Source: Symbiodinium natans (Eukaryota > Sar > Dinophyceae > Suessiales > Symbiodiniaceae). From it: a stretch of DNA of 64,000 nt. Position numbers and translations under genes: made by a program. Below the pieces are notes generated by a model. The model was given only the letters and a program-made list of their open reading frames with translations. It searched no databases and was not told the DNA's origin. This document shows, piece after piece, positions 1-9,525 of the stretch. The DNA lies in the NCBI GenBank assembly GCA_905221605.1, contig CAJNDS010002734.1:126001-190000 (forward strand), written 5' to 3'. Numbering within the stretch: the stretch's first letter is position 1; each line of letters begins with the position of its first letter.

Positions 1-153
1 GTGGCCGGTGATGGTCAGCCGGTCCTCGATGCCAGCATCAGCCCAACCTTCATTGTTGCAGGGCGGGAAGCAGGGGGGGAAGGGAGGGGGTAGTGTTTTT
101 GGGGGTATCTTCGGGGTACCCTATTTTGGGAAATGCTCATCTCGGGGTTTATT

Positions 154-255
154 TTGGGATGCTCCCCCTTATACTAACAGCCCTTAATAGAGATTGCTGT
201 AGCCCCTATTACAATCCCTACTCAGGACTGTTGGTACGGTGGGGAACATCCCAAG
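154..255. repeat. Family C inverted-repeat element
   Basis: The ends are complementary: TTGGGATGCTCCCCC on the left and GGGGAACATCCCAAG on the right, with a second complementary layer (aacag...ctgtt) inside. The same ends recur at 868-1639 and 63021-63121. The element is a candidate introner-like unit. The exons on either side could not be framed, so intron status here is inferred from the other copies. Confidence 0.6.
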
Positions 256-530
256 GCTTGTTGTTTAGGGCACCACATGGCTTAGCTTCGCCCCGATCTC
301 GCAACAGTGTGTCTTGGATTACCATTCGGCCCTGGTAGCCCCTGGAATGGGTCTAGGGTTTAGGGTTGAGGGTTTAGGGCCTAGGGTCGTTTAGGGTTTA
401 GGGTTTATAAGGTTTAGGGTTAGGGTTTAGGGTTTAGGGCGCCAAGCGACAGCCGTAGCAAATGCTGTGCGTTTTCACGACGAGCCCCTCCTGGGTAAAA
501 TGCAACAGGTAAAGAATCATGGCGTGGGCA

Positions 531-562
531 GCCAAATACCCTGAATTCAGGGGTATTTGGGC
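531..562. repeat. Short near-perfect palindrome
   Basis: The palindrome is centred on GAATTC at about 543-548. Arms of about 16 bases (GCCAAATACCC and its complement) fold back with two single-base bulges. It lies in an island open on both strands (420-710) that I cannot assign to a gene. Confidence 0.5.
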
Positions 563-722
563 TCGTTGGCGGGTTGAACACGTCATCGGCAGTGTTGGTG
601 CACCCGACTATGTCCACCGCCATGCATCACGGGACAATGCTGCGATTGCAAAGGAAGCCGATTTCAATTGCGCCCGGGCCAATTGCCCCGGCAGAGTTTC
701 TTAGGAGCTTTGAGTGTTGACA

Positions 723-860
723 TGTGAACTAACTACTGATTGCTTGCTGGCCTCGCCAGAAGCAGCTTCGTGGATGCATGACGTGCTGTGCCCGAAAGCT
801 CGTGGCTTGCAGACCAAACACGCTTTGGCCGCTTTAGCGGAATTGGCAGCTACTACGTCT
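723..860 (+). CDS. Internal exon of an unrecognised protein
   Basis: This is a 46-codon open stretch on the plus strand with normal protein-like composition, including LLASPEAASWMHDVLC and HALAALAELAATTSE-like helical sequence. The 5' boundary is not fixed. The exon ends at ACG TCT before GAGACATC, which fits a GA donor. The next in-frame exon begins at 1640 after CCCAAG, so phase is kept (0/0). The intron between them is a family C element with another element nested in it. I do not recognise the protein. Confidence 0.45.
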
Positions 861-1639
861 GAGACATCTTGGGATGCCCCCCCTTAGACCAACAGTCCTG
901 AATAGGGGTTTAAGTGTCCCCTTAGAGCCTTCAGAAACACAATATTTTTGGTGTCCTCTTGGGTTTTATATAAGCAAATGTAAAAAACAAGGCGGGCGCG
1001 GGATTCAAGACGCCCCTTATTTCTCTGTGACTGTCTTCGAAGTGTAGTTTTTCTTGTATTTGCCGTCTGAATCGGGTTCCTTAGAGACTCAAGACAGATT
1101 CTGCTCCGACAAAGCCTCGCTGTTGCTTTTCATTTGGCTTTCATTACCAAAACCTCCCAAATTACCTCTTCTTGAGCTTTTTAATATGGCCGAATATTTA
1201 AGACGCCCCTGGGTTCTTCGCTCATTTCTCCGACAGCAGCTTCACACCATTGAAGATGATGATGTGTGATATGTTGCGATGCTGATCATTTAGTATGGTC
1301 GAAACACTGGGCCTGGAGCCTCACACTTGCAAGCCTAGCTCAATCCAATGAAACTCCAACCCCTGAAATCCAAACAACTGACCAACGACACGGCACTTAA
1401 GACTTACCAAACACACCTATGCCGGGCGCGGGGCCTACATATTCAGCCTAACCACCTGATCTTTATGGTAAACACCCGATTCCGGAAAAAATCGCCTTTA
1501 AACACCAGAAACCTCTGAAAAAAACAATTAAAACCAAGGGACGTCTTAAATCCCGCGCCCGGCAAAAACAACAAGGGGGATATAGCGATTATCATCCCTG
1601 TTACGGACTGCTATAGTATACGGGGGGGAACATCCCAAG
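861..1639 (+). repeat. Intron made of a family C element with a nested insertion
   Basis: The left end CTTGGGATGCCCCCCC and right end GGGGGGGAACATCCCAAG are the family C terminal inverted repeats. Donor GAGAC and acceptor-side AGAC repeat each other. Removing the nested element at 991-1563 with one copy of its duplication leaves an element of about 200 bp. Its inner part resembles the sequences at 9432-9525 and 20078-20160 (CTTAGGACCTTAAG, CTCTTGGGTTTTAT). Confidence 0.6.
991..1563. mobile_element. 573-bp non-autonomous DNA transposon, 8-bp TSD
   Basis: The ends are terminal inverted repeats of about 28 bases: GGCGGGCGCGGGATTCAAGA on the left, and its near complement ending TCCCGCGCCCGGC on the right. 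Both sides are flanked by AAAAACAA (983-990 and 1564-1571), a perfect 8-bp target duplication. There is no long ORF inside. Eight-base duplications are typical of hAT-type elements, but superfamily assignment from this alone is tentative. It sits inside a family C element. Confidence 0.75.
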
Positions 1640-1720
1640 AGACCGGTCTCTCGTGTATCCAAGCAATCAAGCTCATCGGACAACTCTCCCTTGGACAACT
1701 GTGTGATGTTTCCTGGGTTG
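1640..1720 (+). CDS. Internal exon following the family C intron
   Basis: In-frame continuation of the exon ending at 860. It reads RPVSRVSKQSSSSDNSP and on to CVMFPG, a Ser-rich stretch. It starts after the acceptor CCCAAG and probably ends near 1716, where GGGTTG offers a GT donor. Beyond it lie CCCTAAA-type and CCCTATAAA-type repeats (about 1730-1815). No recognised family. Confidence 0.45.
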
Positions 1721-1817
1721 TCCTCCAAACCCTTAAAACCCTAAACGCCCTATAAACCCTATAAAGCCCCATAAACCCCATAAACCCTATAAACCCTATA
1801 AACCCTAAACCCTACTA

Positions 1818-1976
1818 TCCCACAGTACCCAACAAAAGCATCACTAGTCTTGAGTCCTTGTTCACGTTCTGCGGGTGAGAAGGATCCTCCCCAACGTGAG
1901 GCAGGATATTTGCCTCGGCCAGCAGGGTGCTCTTTCTAAGGATGCCTCCAACATGTTGGGTACTTTCCAAAACATC
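1818..1976 (-). CDS. Exon of an unrecognised protein
   Basis: The minus strand has an open, protein-like stretch including DVLESTQHVGGILRKST and HVGEDPSHPQNVNKDSRL. Telomere-type repeats border it on both sides, which is the usual exon-island picture in this window. Upstream in the same frame the sequence becomes CCCCAAA-like repeat, so the 5' end is probably near 1976. No domain is recognised. Confidence 0.45.
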
Positions 1977-2174
1977 GGAACCCCCGCCATACCCATATAC
2001 AACAACCCCAAAACCCCACAACACCAAAACCCATAGAACCCCAAATTCCAGGAAAGGGAAGAACGGCACAGCAACGACGTTCTACCTGCCTCACTTACAA
2101 GCAGTTTGCCCCCTAAACCCTAAACCCTAAACCCTAAACCCTAAACCCTAAACCCTAAATCCCTAAACCCTCAG

Positions 2175-2274
2175 GAAAAGTCCTCCGGGAGGCTCAAGAA
2201 CCTTCTCGCCAAGCCCCTTGCCCAGCCAGGATCCTCGAAGCCACAGGGCAAGGATGAAGCACCTGAACATATAG
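2175..2274 (+). CDS. 100-nt internal exon, Lys-rich
   Basis: The exon begins after CCCTAAACCCTCAG, where the CCCTAAA array itself supplies the acceptor, and ends before GTGGGT. The frame encodes EKSSGRLKNLLAKPLAQPGS and then KPQGKDEAPEHI. Boundaries on both sides match consensus AG and GT. The protein is not recognised. It may belong to the same plus-strand gene as 2680-2743 and 2964-3008. Confidence 0.5.
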
Positions 2275-2679
2275 GTGGGTTTAGGGTTCAGGGCTTAGGG
2301 TTTAGGGTTTAGGGTTTCGACTCTCACGCTAGTTTAGGGTTTAGGGAGCAATTTCGTGCAGTATGTATGTGTATGCAAGGCAACATCTGCCGTATGCCGC
2401 ACAGGCGGAGTTCGGTATACAAGTTGAACTGATTAACCCATGGCTTGTACTTTAAAACGCTTGCGTTTACGTTTGCAGGAACTTCGTAGTCTAACAAATT
2501 TGATACTGGGTGCCCCAAGTTGAAGATAGAGTCCAAACTAATATACAGTAAAGACATAGAAAAACCATGTATACTATATAATATACGGCTGGCATAGACT
2601 ATTATGGGCTGCTTCAGAACCCTAACCCTAAACCCTAAACCCTAAACCCTAAACCTAAACCCTAAACCCTAAACTTCAG

Positions 2680-2743
2680 AACCCAGTGGCGTTCGAGCAT
2701 GAAGCGCAGCCAGGTCGATCCACCTTTTGCGGGCCGCTAGATG
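2680..2743 (+). CDS. Short internal exon
   Basis: Starts after the acceptor TTCAG at the end of a CCCTAAA array and reads NPVAFEHEAQPGRSTFCGPL before an in-frame stop at 2749. GG|GTCCTG offers the donor. It is followed by an inverted-repeat-rich stretch (2745-2955) with pieces resembling other introner-like elements (GTTCCCCTACTT, TAGGATTCCCTTA). Confidence 0.4.
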
Positions 2744-2963
2744 GGTCCTGAAAGTGGGGGCATTAAGTACACTAAACAAAGGACATAACCATAGTTTCCC
2801 CTACTTAAACCCCTACTGAGAAGGAGTGCCCTACATAAGGTTATCGCCGTAGTTCCCCTACTTACAACCCGACTTGCAAGTAGCCATCTTTACGAAGATA
2901 AGGGGCCCCTAGTACAGTCCCACATAGTAGGATTCCCTTATCATGACCAAGCAGGGTTTAGGG

Positions 2964-3008
2964 CGCTACGAGAATCTGCAGATTGACGGCAGCATTGCAC
3001 ACCTCCTA
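2964..3008 (+). CDS. Short internal exon
   Basis: The plus-strand frame reads YENLQIDGSIAHLL between a TTTAGGG unit and the donor GTAACC. The exon is only 45 bases. Its boundaries and phase are consistent with a small internal exon, but the encoded protein cannot be identified from so little sequence. Confidence 0.4.
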
Positions 3009-3059
3009 GTAACCTAGTTCAATGCAGATGCAGCCGACACTCAACCAGAACCTCAACTT

Positions 3060-3620
3060 GAATCCTGACCCTAGACCCCAAATCCTAAACCCCAAACCCT
3101 AAACCCAAAGTCTAAATGAACCCTCTGAAACCCTTTGGCCATCAACCCTTTGGAACCCTAAACCCAAAACCCTTTATTGCATCTGTAGACCATTTTTTTG
3201 AACCTGTGCTGAGGCCAAGGCCTTGTTTGCATCCGTAAGCCCTTAACCCCAAAGCCCAGAAACCCTAAAACCAACAAAAGAAAAAAAACACTCCCGACCT
3301 AGGGCCGGGACTTCGGGGGTGCGAGGCCAGGGCCGTGCGCTTGTTAGGCGCGTAGGAAGCTACCAAGCCAGGCAGCGGACCTTCCAAGCGTCCGTCGGGT
3401 CTGGGCTTTGGGGTTTGGGGTTTTGGGGTTTGGGTGTTTAGGGGTTTAGGGGTTTAGGGGTTTAGGGGTTTGGGGGTTTGGGGGTTTAGGGGTTTAGGGG
3501 TTCAGGGGTTCAGGGCAGGTTTAGGGTTCAGGGAGTTTAGGGTTTCAGACTTTTTGCAACCCGCCTAGCGGACGCAAAGGCTTGGGATTCAGGGTTGAGG
3601 GCTTAGGGTTTAGGGCTTGG
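3060..3620. repeat. Degenerate CCCTAAA / TTTAGGG and GGGGTTT repeats
   Basis: Telomere-type repeats with variants (CCCCAAA, TTTAGGGG, GGTTTGGGG) on both strands, interrupted by an island at 3295-3405 that is open on the plus strand (GVRGQGRALVRRVGSYQARQ). The island may be an exon but I could not fix its boundaries. Around 3545 the motif TTTTTGCAACCCGCCTAGCGGAC occurs; it recurs at 23414 and 48574. Confidence 0.5.
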
Positions 3621-3820
3621 GGTCGAAACTACGGGGCCATGTTTCGGCACCAACGAGACTCAAACAATGTCTCAACAGTAGATCGACTCGGCGCAAGATT
3701 CGGGATTCGCCTAAATTATTGGGCTCTCTTGTAGCAAGACTTGATTTGCCTCTGTTCAAGAAGGGTTTTGTCTACATGCCTCCGCATGCCAGCATGCCTG
3801 CCAACAACCATGTCTTCTAG
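3620..3820 (+). CDS. Possible exon, 67-codon open frame
   Basis: A plus-strand frame runs from the end of a TTTAGGG-like stretch to a stop at 3818. It includes STRRKIRDSPKLLGSLVARL and KKGFVYMPPHASM. Composition is protein-like and basic. No family is recognised and no splice sites are fixed. Confidence 0.35.
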   Translation, partial: GSKLRGHVSAPTRLKQCLNSRSTRRKIRDSPKLLGSLVARLDLPLFKKGFVYMPPHASMPANNHVF

Positions 3821-3904
3821 TTTTGCGTGAACGCTTTTCTGCGGATATCGTTGGCTTTCTGCGCCTTGTCTGGACATGGCTCAATCATGGTATTTATCTA
3901 CTAT

Positions 3905-4005
3905 TTGCTTGAGAACCCCAAAAGAATGCATAATAATCCCTCTATTACCCTTCATAAGGAAGAATACATTATTTTTTCGGTGTTCTTAATGTAAGCAATT
4001 ACTAG
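3905..4005. repeat. Family D inverted-repeat element
   Basis: The left part TTGCTTGAGAACCCCAAAAG pairs with the right part ending TTCTTAATGTAAGCAATTAC. Related units are at 58478-58627, 59128-59212 and 59290-59350, all carrying GCTTAAGAACC-type ends. Candidate introner-like family. Confidence 0.5.
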
Positions 4006-4087
4006 TTATCTGTGCTGCGCTACCGGACCTGATCATCCCTAAACCCTACCCTAAACCCTATAAACCCTAAGGTAACCGGGGGCGGGG

Positions 4088-4176
4088 CAAGCGCTGGTGT
4101 CATTCTGGTGCTCCGACTTGTGCAGAAAGGCTCCTGGCCAACCCGGCGCGTGGTCCTGGCCCACCAGCACATGCAA
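4088..4176 (+). CDS. Internal exon
   Basis: The plus-strand frame reads ASAGVILVLRLVQKGSWPTR and then RVVLAHQHMQ. It lies between a CCCTAAA array ending near 4070 and the donor-like GTAGTG at 4177. The composition (hydrophobic helix, then basic) is protein-like. No known domain is visible. Confidence 0.45.
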
Positions 4177-4884
4177 AGTAGTGCAGGCTAAAAAAACTCG
4201 TTTAGGGTTTAGGGTTTAGGGTTTAGGGCAGCCTGCCTGGTACCTCCTGTGCCCGGGCGGCCGGGATGCCCGAGAGGCCGGCCGATTGGGTGGCGGTCGA
4301 GATGGCCGCGGCTTCCTTGATTCTCCCTCCACTTGCTGGTCCTGGCAAAATGTTGATTGCAGGTAGCCCCTTAGTTGCTGAGTTCATAAGCCCCAAAAAA
4401 AGTGTACACTCTCAGTTCTATAGGGGATTATTGTATTCCCAAAGTGTAAGTGTACTCACTCAGCTACTCAGGCCCTTTAGCAGCGTTACGCAGCTTGCGA
4501 GTGCAAGATCCTGGGTGCCGGAGGGCTCGGACGGCTTCTTGGGCGGGAACGGCTGTCTGAATAACTTCGCAGGTGGGGGAGCCTGGACAGGGCTCAACCC
4601 TGGCAGATCCGAGAAGATTCTACTATATTCATTATATATATATACATATATTCGTATATGTATTTATGCAGAGGTCTAGGACAATATTTTTTACCCCATA
4701 AAGACCAAGACTACCATTTACTAAATTTTAACATGCAACGACCTAATCGGGCTAATTTGGCCCCCTGTCAGCCTTAGCAGCAGCAGCTGCAGCTGCAGGG
4801 TTGGCAGCATCGCCCCTCCGGTGTCCTGGGCAATGCAGCCGGTGAACCCTAAACCCTAAACCCTAAACCCTAAACCCTAAACAC

Positions 4885-5032
4885 AAATCTGAACTGCGGT
4901 GCGTGTTGTTGTGCACCCATCTCAGTGGTGTACAGGGGGCAGTTGGGACTCTCGACGTTGAGTTCTTCTGAAAGCACCTCATGCAACCCGTTGGTTATCA
5001 TCTCGACATGCGAGCGGCGCATGGTGGTTGTT
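4885..5032 (-). CDS. Internal exon of an unrecognised protein
   Basis: The minus-strand frame encodes MRRSHVEMITNGLHEVLSEE and then LNVESPNCPLYTTEMGAQQ. It begins after the acceptor GTGTTTAG and ends AGA TTT before GTGTTTAGGG, so the donor GT comes from the telomere-type array. The opposite strand is less protein-like. I do not recognise the family. Confidence 0.6.
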
Positions 5033-5171
5033 CTAAACACCCCGAAACCCTAAACCGTAATTCCTAAACCCTAAACCTGTCTCCAAAAGAAGCATAAGGT
5101 AGTCAAGAGGCACTGCTCAAAGTACTCTAACCCTTTGGAATACCATACCCGAAACCGTGGCGTTTTGGCCG

Positions 5172-5440
5172 CAGAGCGATACGTGACCGCCCGGAATCAA
5201 AGTAACACTTCTGCACCTAAGTGATTCTTGCTTCCGGGCCTTCCTTCCCTGTCTACTGACCCCAAACCCCAAATTTGCAAGTGCCGATAGCGCTACTTAA
5301 GCGCCCGGAATCAAAGTACCACTTCTGCACTATGATGATTCTTTGTTTCTGGGCCCTCCTTCGCCACCCGATAGCGGTACTTGACGGCCCGGAATCAAAG
5401 TGTCACCACTGCACTATGGTGATTCTCACAGCCCGTCAGC
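5172..5440. repeat. Three tandem hairpin-forming repeats (about 65-75 bp)
   Basis: Three diverged copies each start near GCCCGGAATCAAAGT and end with GATTCTTGCTTCCGGGCC-like sequence, so each copy can fold on itself. Copies lie at about 5190-5245, 5300-5358 and 5385-5440. A second duplicated motif (GGGGTGRCAACWGTAATATT) follows at 5571 and 5697. No gene is assigned in 5100-5830, although 5574-5819 is open on the plus strand. Confidence 0.55.
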
Positions 5441-5939
5441 AATTCCATGCCAACTATAGTGATTCTTTGTCCACACAAACCTAATCGCAGAAGCCACAGT
5501 GTTCCTACAGTACCTGACTTGAGAATAGTCCTAAACCCTAAACCCTAATGTTAACCTCACATCTATAAATGGGGTGGCAACTGTAATATTCGCCGGGCCA
5601 GAGGGGCTCAGCCGAAGACTACTTTCCATTACGGGAGGTTTTCGGGCCGATGTGTGTAAACAAGTCTATATAGGGGGGTCCGGTGAAAATAATAATGGGG
5701 TGACAACAGTAATATTTGGCCGGCCAGGAATCAGAAATTCTACTTGCAGAGAAGACTTTTCGAGCTCCGAGAGCAAGCAGAACCCTTCGAGACCAAGCAC
5801 CGCAGACCCTGACAGCTAACCCCCCCCAAGACCCCCAGAATCCGCATTATTGGCACCCACTCGTTTTTTTCTACCCCTCCAAACCCCGGGGACCAAAACA
5901 AGTTTTGGGGGGGGGGGGTTTATTAAAGCGACGTTAACA

Positions 5940-6055
5940 TTAAACCCTAAACCCCAAACCCTAAACCCTAAACCCTAAACCCTAAACCCTAAACCCTAAA
6001 CCCTAAACCCTAAACCCTAAACCCTAAACCCTAAACCCTAAACCCTAAACCCAAC
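5940..6055. repeat. CCCTAAA array
   Basis: About 16 nearly perfect tandem CCCTAAA units, the plant/dinoflagellate-type telomere repeat, at an internal position. It is preceded by a G run (5902-5920). Confidence 0.9.
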
Positions 6056-6224
6056 CGCGATGCGGTGCCGGCCGGATCCAGGGTGCACCCCGGGGTGAGG
6101 ATGGCGCTTCTTGGAAGCCTGATCCTGGCATACGAACTCTGGTTTTAGGGTTGAGGGTTTAGGGTTTGGGGTTTGGGGTTTAGGGTTTGGGGTTTAGGGC
6201 TTCGGAGGGTTGAGGGTTTAATGC

Positions 6225-6487
6225 GGTGCTGTTCGCCCAGTTCCTTCGTTTAGCTGGTTTGGGGTTTACCAGGTGCAAGCTACTGTTCCGTCGAGTGGCC
6301 CCCCTCTCCTCATACATGATACAGCTCCCGCGAGGCACGGTACAGCAACTTTTATTTCTTGCTGGCACTTCCTTGAACAAAAACAACCCCGAACGAAGCA
6401 AGTCGCACACAGCAAACACACGATAACCGTTCTGTATGGTGAACTCTGGCAGAGAAAGCTCAAAACGACTTTTGGGTTCGCTGGGCT
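6225..6487 (-). CDS. Probable exon, unrecognised basic protein
   Basis: The minus strand is open with protein-like content: SRFELSLPEFTIQNGYRVF, CDLLRSGLFLFKEVPARNK, GSCIMYEERGATRRNSS. Downstream the frame runs into repeat-encoded LNPKP, so the true exon ends near 6225. Upstream (6488-6665) is an inverted-repeat stretch with GGGTACC and GGTCCCTT motifs resembling family K. No family is recognised. Confidence 0.45.
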
Positions 6488-6839
6488 CGGACCCTTCATA
6501 GGGTAAGTTCTCGAAATTCTGGTCCCTTGTTTGGGTACCCAATAGTGACCGCAAAAGGGACCAGAACTTAGAGAAGTGACCAAAGATGGCCCCTTGCCTT
6601 CTTTTACTGGGTTTCTTAGGGTAAGGGGTATATGAGGTGATCCCCCAATGAAGGGACCATGCAACTCACCCTAAACCCTAAACCCTCAACCCTAAACCCT
6701 AAACCCTGAACCCTGAACCCTGAACCCTGAACCCGAAAAGAAGCTCGACCCGCGCGCCTGTGCCTGCAGCTCCTCTTTGCTTGGAAGGACCCGGGGCCGC
6801 TGGCTTGGAGGCATGGCACAAAGATGGCAGGTTTTGGGA

Positions 6840-6935
6840 GGGTGCTTAGGTTTAGGGTTTAGGGTTTAGGGTTTAGGGTCGTTTAGGGTTTAGGGTTTAG
6901 GGTTTAGGGTTTAGGGTTTAGGGTTTAGGGTTTAG
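6840..6935. repeat. TTTAGGG array
   Basis: About 12 units of TTTAGGG. The flanking island 6735-6835 is open on plus (KKLDPRACACSSSLLGRTRG) with a GTTTTG donor, and also open on minus, so I did not call it. Between 6940 and 7370 I see degenerate GGGTTT / CTTGAGGGTTT repeats and no supported gene. Confidence 0.85.
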
Positions 6936-7371
6936 GGCTTATAAGGGTTTTGGGGTGTTTGAGAATGTTCAAGGTTCTTGAGGGTTTTGGGTGCTTGAGA
7001 ATGTTTAAGGTTTTTGAGGGCTTACGGTTTCGGGCTCAGGGTTCTTGAGGGTTTGTTGAGGGTTTTGTGGGTGTGGGTGTAGGGCATATGGACCGCATGG
7101 GTTTGTTAAATGGGGCTTCGAGGGCTGGAGAGGGTTTAGAGGGTCTAGGGGAAACTTGGATGACTTCTGAACCCTTCCTAAAAGTTTAACTTTTAGGCTC
7201 CTTATTGTAGTTTCTACAAAAACCCAAAAGGTTTAAGTCCTAAGAGCCAGCCAGAAGAAAGCCAAGGAAATCTGGGGCTGATGGGTTGTGTAGGGTTGGC
7301 TTGATGGGGTGAATGGCGTTTAGTGCGTGATTGATTAGAGTTGTGCTTTTCTAGTTTGGCCGCCGTAAACT

Positions 7372-7500
7372 ACATATTCCTGAACATGATCTTCTCAAAG
7401 TCCCAGTATAGATGGGTATGAGTAGCGATTTTCAGGCTAGTGTTTGCCACGTTTGGCACCTCGGCATCAGGCTCTGCGACGCTGTGTCTTGCCCCCTCCC
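7372..7500 (-). CDS. Terminal exon, unrecognised protein
   Basis: The minus-strand frame reads ARHSVAEPDAEVPNVANTS and then LKIATHTHLYWDFEKIMF, ending RNM and a TAG stop at 7372-7374. Codon content is protein-like over the whole stretch. The upstream exon at 7628-7815 is separated from it by the family G element at 7519-7619, which therefore probably forms the intron. No known family is seen. Confidence 0.5.
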
Positions 7501-7518
7501 CTCCCCCTCCCTCCCCCC

Positions 7519-7619
7519 AGAGAGCCCAATACCCCTTAATTCAGGAATATAGCTTGATCCATAAAGGGATCCTTATTATGGCTTAAGGAATATTCCTTAA
7601 TTAAGGGGTGTTGGGCTCT
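7519..7619. repeat. Family G inverted-repeat element (probable intron)
   Basis: The ends AGAGCCCAATACCCCTTAAT and TTAAGGGGTGTTGGGCTCT are complementary over about 20 bases. A second copy of the family, with CCAAAACACCTTAATTAAGG ends, lies at 20895-21007 and is flanked by a 9-bp direct repeat. Located between two minus-strand coding stretches. Confidence 0.65.
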
Positions 7620-7627
7620 TTGGCCCC

Positions 7628-7815
7628 CCCCCTCTGCTGGCCAGCGCAAACATTTCGAAGCATCTCCCGCGCAGATCGCTGCACACCACTTGCTCAGCCC
7701 GAAGAGAGCTGTCCACACCGTCAGCCATAGGATGGTGCCTGTCCAGGCTGCTGCAATGGTTGGGGGGAGAATCCTAGAAGGAAGGAATCCAAGTGACGTG
7801 CTGGCTTGAAGCGTC
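7628..7815 (-). CDS. Exon with a membrane-type helix
   Basis: The minus-strand frame includes TIAAAWTGTILWLTVWTALF followed by GLSKWCAAICAGDASKC and a Gly-rich end at the intron. The hydrophobic stretch of about 20 residues would suit a membrane segment. It is probably the exon before 7372-7500. Function unknown. Confidence 0.45.
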
Positions 7816-7859
7816 ATGGAGGCAGACTATTTCCGCCTCTGCTGCCCCCATCTTAATGA

Positions 7860-8262
7860 ACACAGACATCCACAATGTTGCCGGATCTTGCTGCGACTCA
7901 TACTGTCATGGTAGACGCAGCACACGCCTGTTCCATGCCAGAGAGCTTCCGCATGACCATGCAGAAGGCCAAGGCAATGTTTGCCCCGGCCGCACAATAT
8001 GAACAAAGAAGCGCGCGTTGTGCCAATTGCAATTTTCTTCAAGAGCCCGCCCAACCCAATATAGGGGCCCTAATATTTAGAATAGGGTTCTGGGTTATTA
8101 TAGTATAATTAGCCATAATAGGACCACACGGGAATACCATTAGGAAGTATTTCGACCCCTATGGTACTTTTCTGCAAACCGTTGCTCGGATCGTTGGCAC
8201 TCAGCTGCTTTGTGCGAATTGCCTACATGGCCTCCACCAAACCTTACATGTTTTACAGCCCA
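7860..8262 (+). other. Exon-like islands, strand uncertain
   Basis: The segment 7875-8055 reads well on plus (MLPDLAATHTVMVDAAHAC, MTMQKAKAMFAPAAQYEQRS, with CANCNF), and 8170-8262 reads LGSLALSCFVRIAYMAST before GTAGAG. Between them (8049-8165) is AT-rich inverted-repeat sequence. The minus strand is also open over 7827-8054, so neither strand is certain. Confidence 0.35.
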
Positions 8263-8486
8263 AAACCTGTAGAGCCTTAAACCCTAAACCCTAAACCCTA
8301 AACCCTACATGAAGACCTCTCTGGGAGTTGCATTGGGATGCAACGGCAATGCTCGCCGTGGCCTGGCACAGAGCAGGGCACAAGCTGAGTCAACTTTGCG
8401 ACTTCAGGGCATTTTAGGGGAAACCCTAAACCCTAAACCCTAAACCCTAAACCCTAAACCCTAAACCCTAAAGGGAGGGGGGGGGG

Positions 8487-8604
8487 GGGTCCATCGATGG
8501 CGCCTCACTGTGAAGACAGGGGAGCTTCCACCTCGACCTCGGCAGCCGGGTCCAAACGGTGCCTCCATGTGCCACTCTGCCCATCTTGTTCACAAAGACG
8601 GCTA
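8487..8604 (-). CDS. Internal exon
   Basis: The minus-strand frame reads AVFVNKMGRVAHGGTVWTRL and then PRSRWKLPCLHSEAPSMD. It starts after CCCTAAACCCTAG, with the telomere-type array supplying the AG, and ends at a G/C run. The neighbouring island 8305-8415 is open on both strands and was left unassigned. No domain recognised. Confidence 0.45.
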
Positions 8605-8616
8605 GGGTTTAGGGTT

Positions 8617-8725
8617 TAGGGCTTGGGGTTTTAGGGTTTTAGGGTTTTAGGGTTTTAGGGTTTTAGGGTTTTAGGGTTTTAGGGTTTTAGGGTTTTAGGG
8701 TTTTAGGGTTTTAGGGTTTAGGGGG
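8617..8725. repeat. TTTTAGGG variant array
   Basis: About 12 tandem TTTTAGGG units, an octamer variant of the telomere-type repeat. A second large array of the same variant is at 51755-51865. Confidence 0.9.
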
Positions 8726-8745
8726 TAGGCCCTTTTCTTGCTCTA

Positions 8746-8849
8746 TCAAACTGGCTGTTCCCTCCAAGCAGCAAGTGTCGTAGCTGCCTGGTCCGGGTGT
8801 GATGGGACGACCTTGGCAGAGTTCGCAGTTCGCTCAGCCAAGGAATCTT
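8746..8849 (-). CDS. Exon downstream of a family K element
   Basis: The minus-strand frame reads SLAERTANSAKVVPSHPDQ and then AATTLAAWREQPV, beginning after CCCCCAAG. It is separated from the larger minus-strand exon at 8952-9215 by the family K element, which is probably their intron. The plus strand is also open here (LAEFAVRSAK), so the strand call rests on the longer neighbouring exon. Confidence 0.45.
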
Positions 8850-8947
8850 GGGGGCATTTCCCCAAATAGGGGTACCCCTTTTCAAACCCCAAATTGGATA
8901 GAATCCCCTTCAAGGGACCCCCAAAAAGGGTACCCCTATTTCGGAAA
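8846..8947. repeat. Family K inverted-repeat element (probable intron)
   Basis: The sequence is AATAGGGGTACCCC ... GGGTACCCCTATT, a long inverted repeat with a KpnI-like GGTACC in each arm. The flank carries TTTCGGAAACC, the family end also seen at 22675, 49825 and 57595. Two minus-strand coding stretches meet it on either side. Confidence 0.6.
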
Positions 8948-8951
8948 CCCT

Positions 8952-9215
8952 CATGTAGCATCACCGGCACTCTCAAATGTCAGGCAGAATGCAAGGCAAG
9001 CGGAGGAGGTGCATTGCAAGTCTTTTCTCCCCAAGCTGTGAAGCTGTACTGCATGGGCATCGATCTCCCATGATTCCCCGGGGGCAGCCAGTCGCTCGGC
9101 CCCCGAATTAACCACCTGAGCGGGAGCAGTTGCTACTTGCGTGTATGCGCCATGTCCTCCCTTAGCTCGGACGCTATGAACGAATCTAAGCCCAAGCACA
9201 CACACACACCTTGCA
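8952..9215 (-). CDS. Exon of an unrecognised protein
   Basis: The minus-strand open frame includes GHGAYTQVATAPAQVVNSGA, ERLAAPGESWEIDAHAVQLH and CTSSACLAFCLTFESAGDA. The protein-like run may begin at the acceptor CGCTCAG near 9120. The frame is lost in the family K element at its 3' side. No known domain. Confidence 0.45.
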
Positions 9216-9431
9216 ATGAACACACACGCTTGGTAGAACCATCCTTAATGCAACAACCAGATTGCGTGCTGCCAGCTCTTCTCGACGTACAGTTGGGAAG
9301 CGGTTCCTTGGCTACGGCAAGCGGCACCCTGAGGCATCTGTACGTAGACAATAAGACAAGGCACCTGCGGCTGTGTGTGCCCATGCCATGCAACACAATG
9401 CCTGGATTCCCCGAAGCCTAAACCTCTACTC

Positions 9432-9525
9432 TCCCCTTAGAACCTTAATTAACATAGTTTTCTTCATGTTCCCATGGGTTTGACATCAATTAAAAATTAC
9501 AAAGAACTCCTAAGGGGGCTGTAGA
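9432..9525. repeat. Family E element
   Basis: Related to 906-985 and 20078-20160. Shared pieces are CCCCTTAGAACCTTAA and CTCCTAAGGGGG, complementary at the two ends. Candidate introner-like family. The stretch 9133-9420 is open on both strands with ACACAC repeats and is unassigned. Confidence 0.5.
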
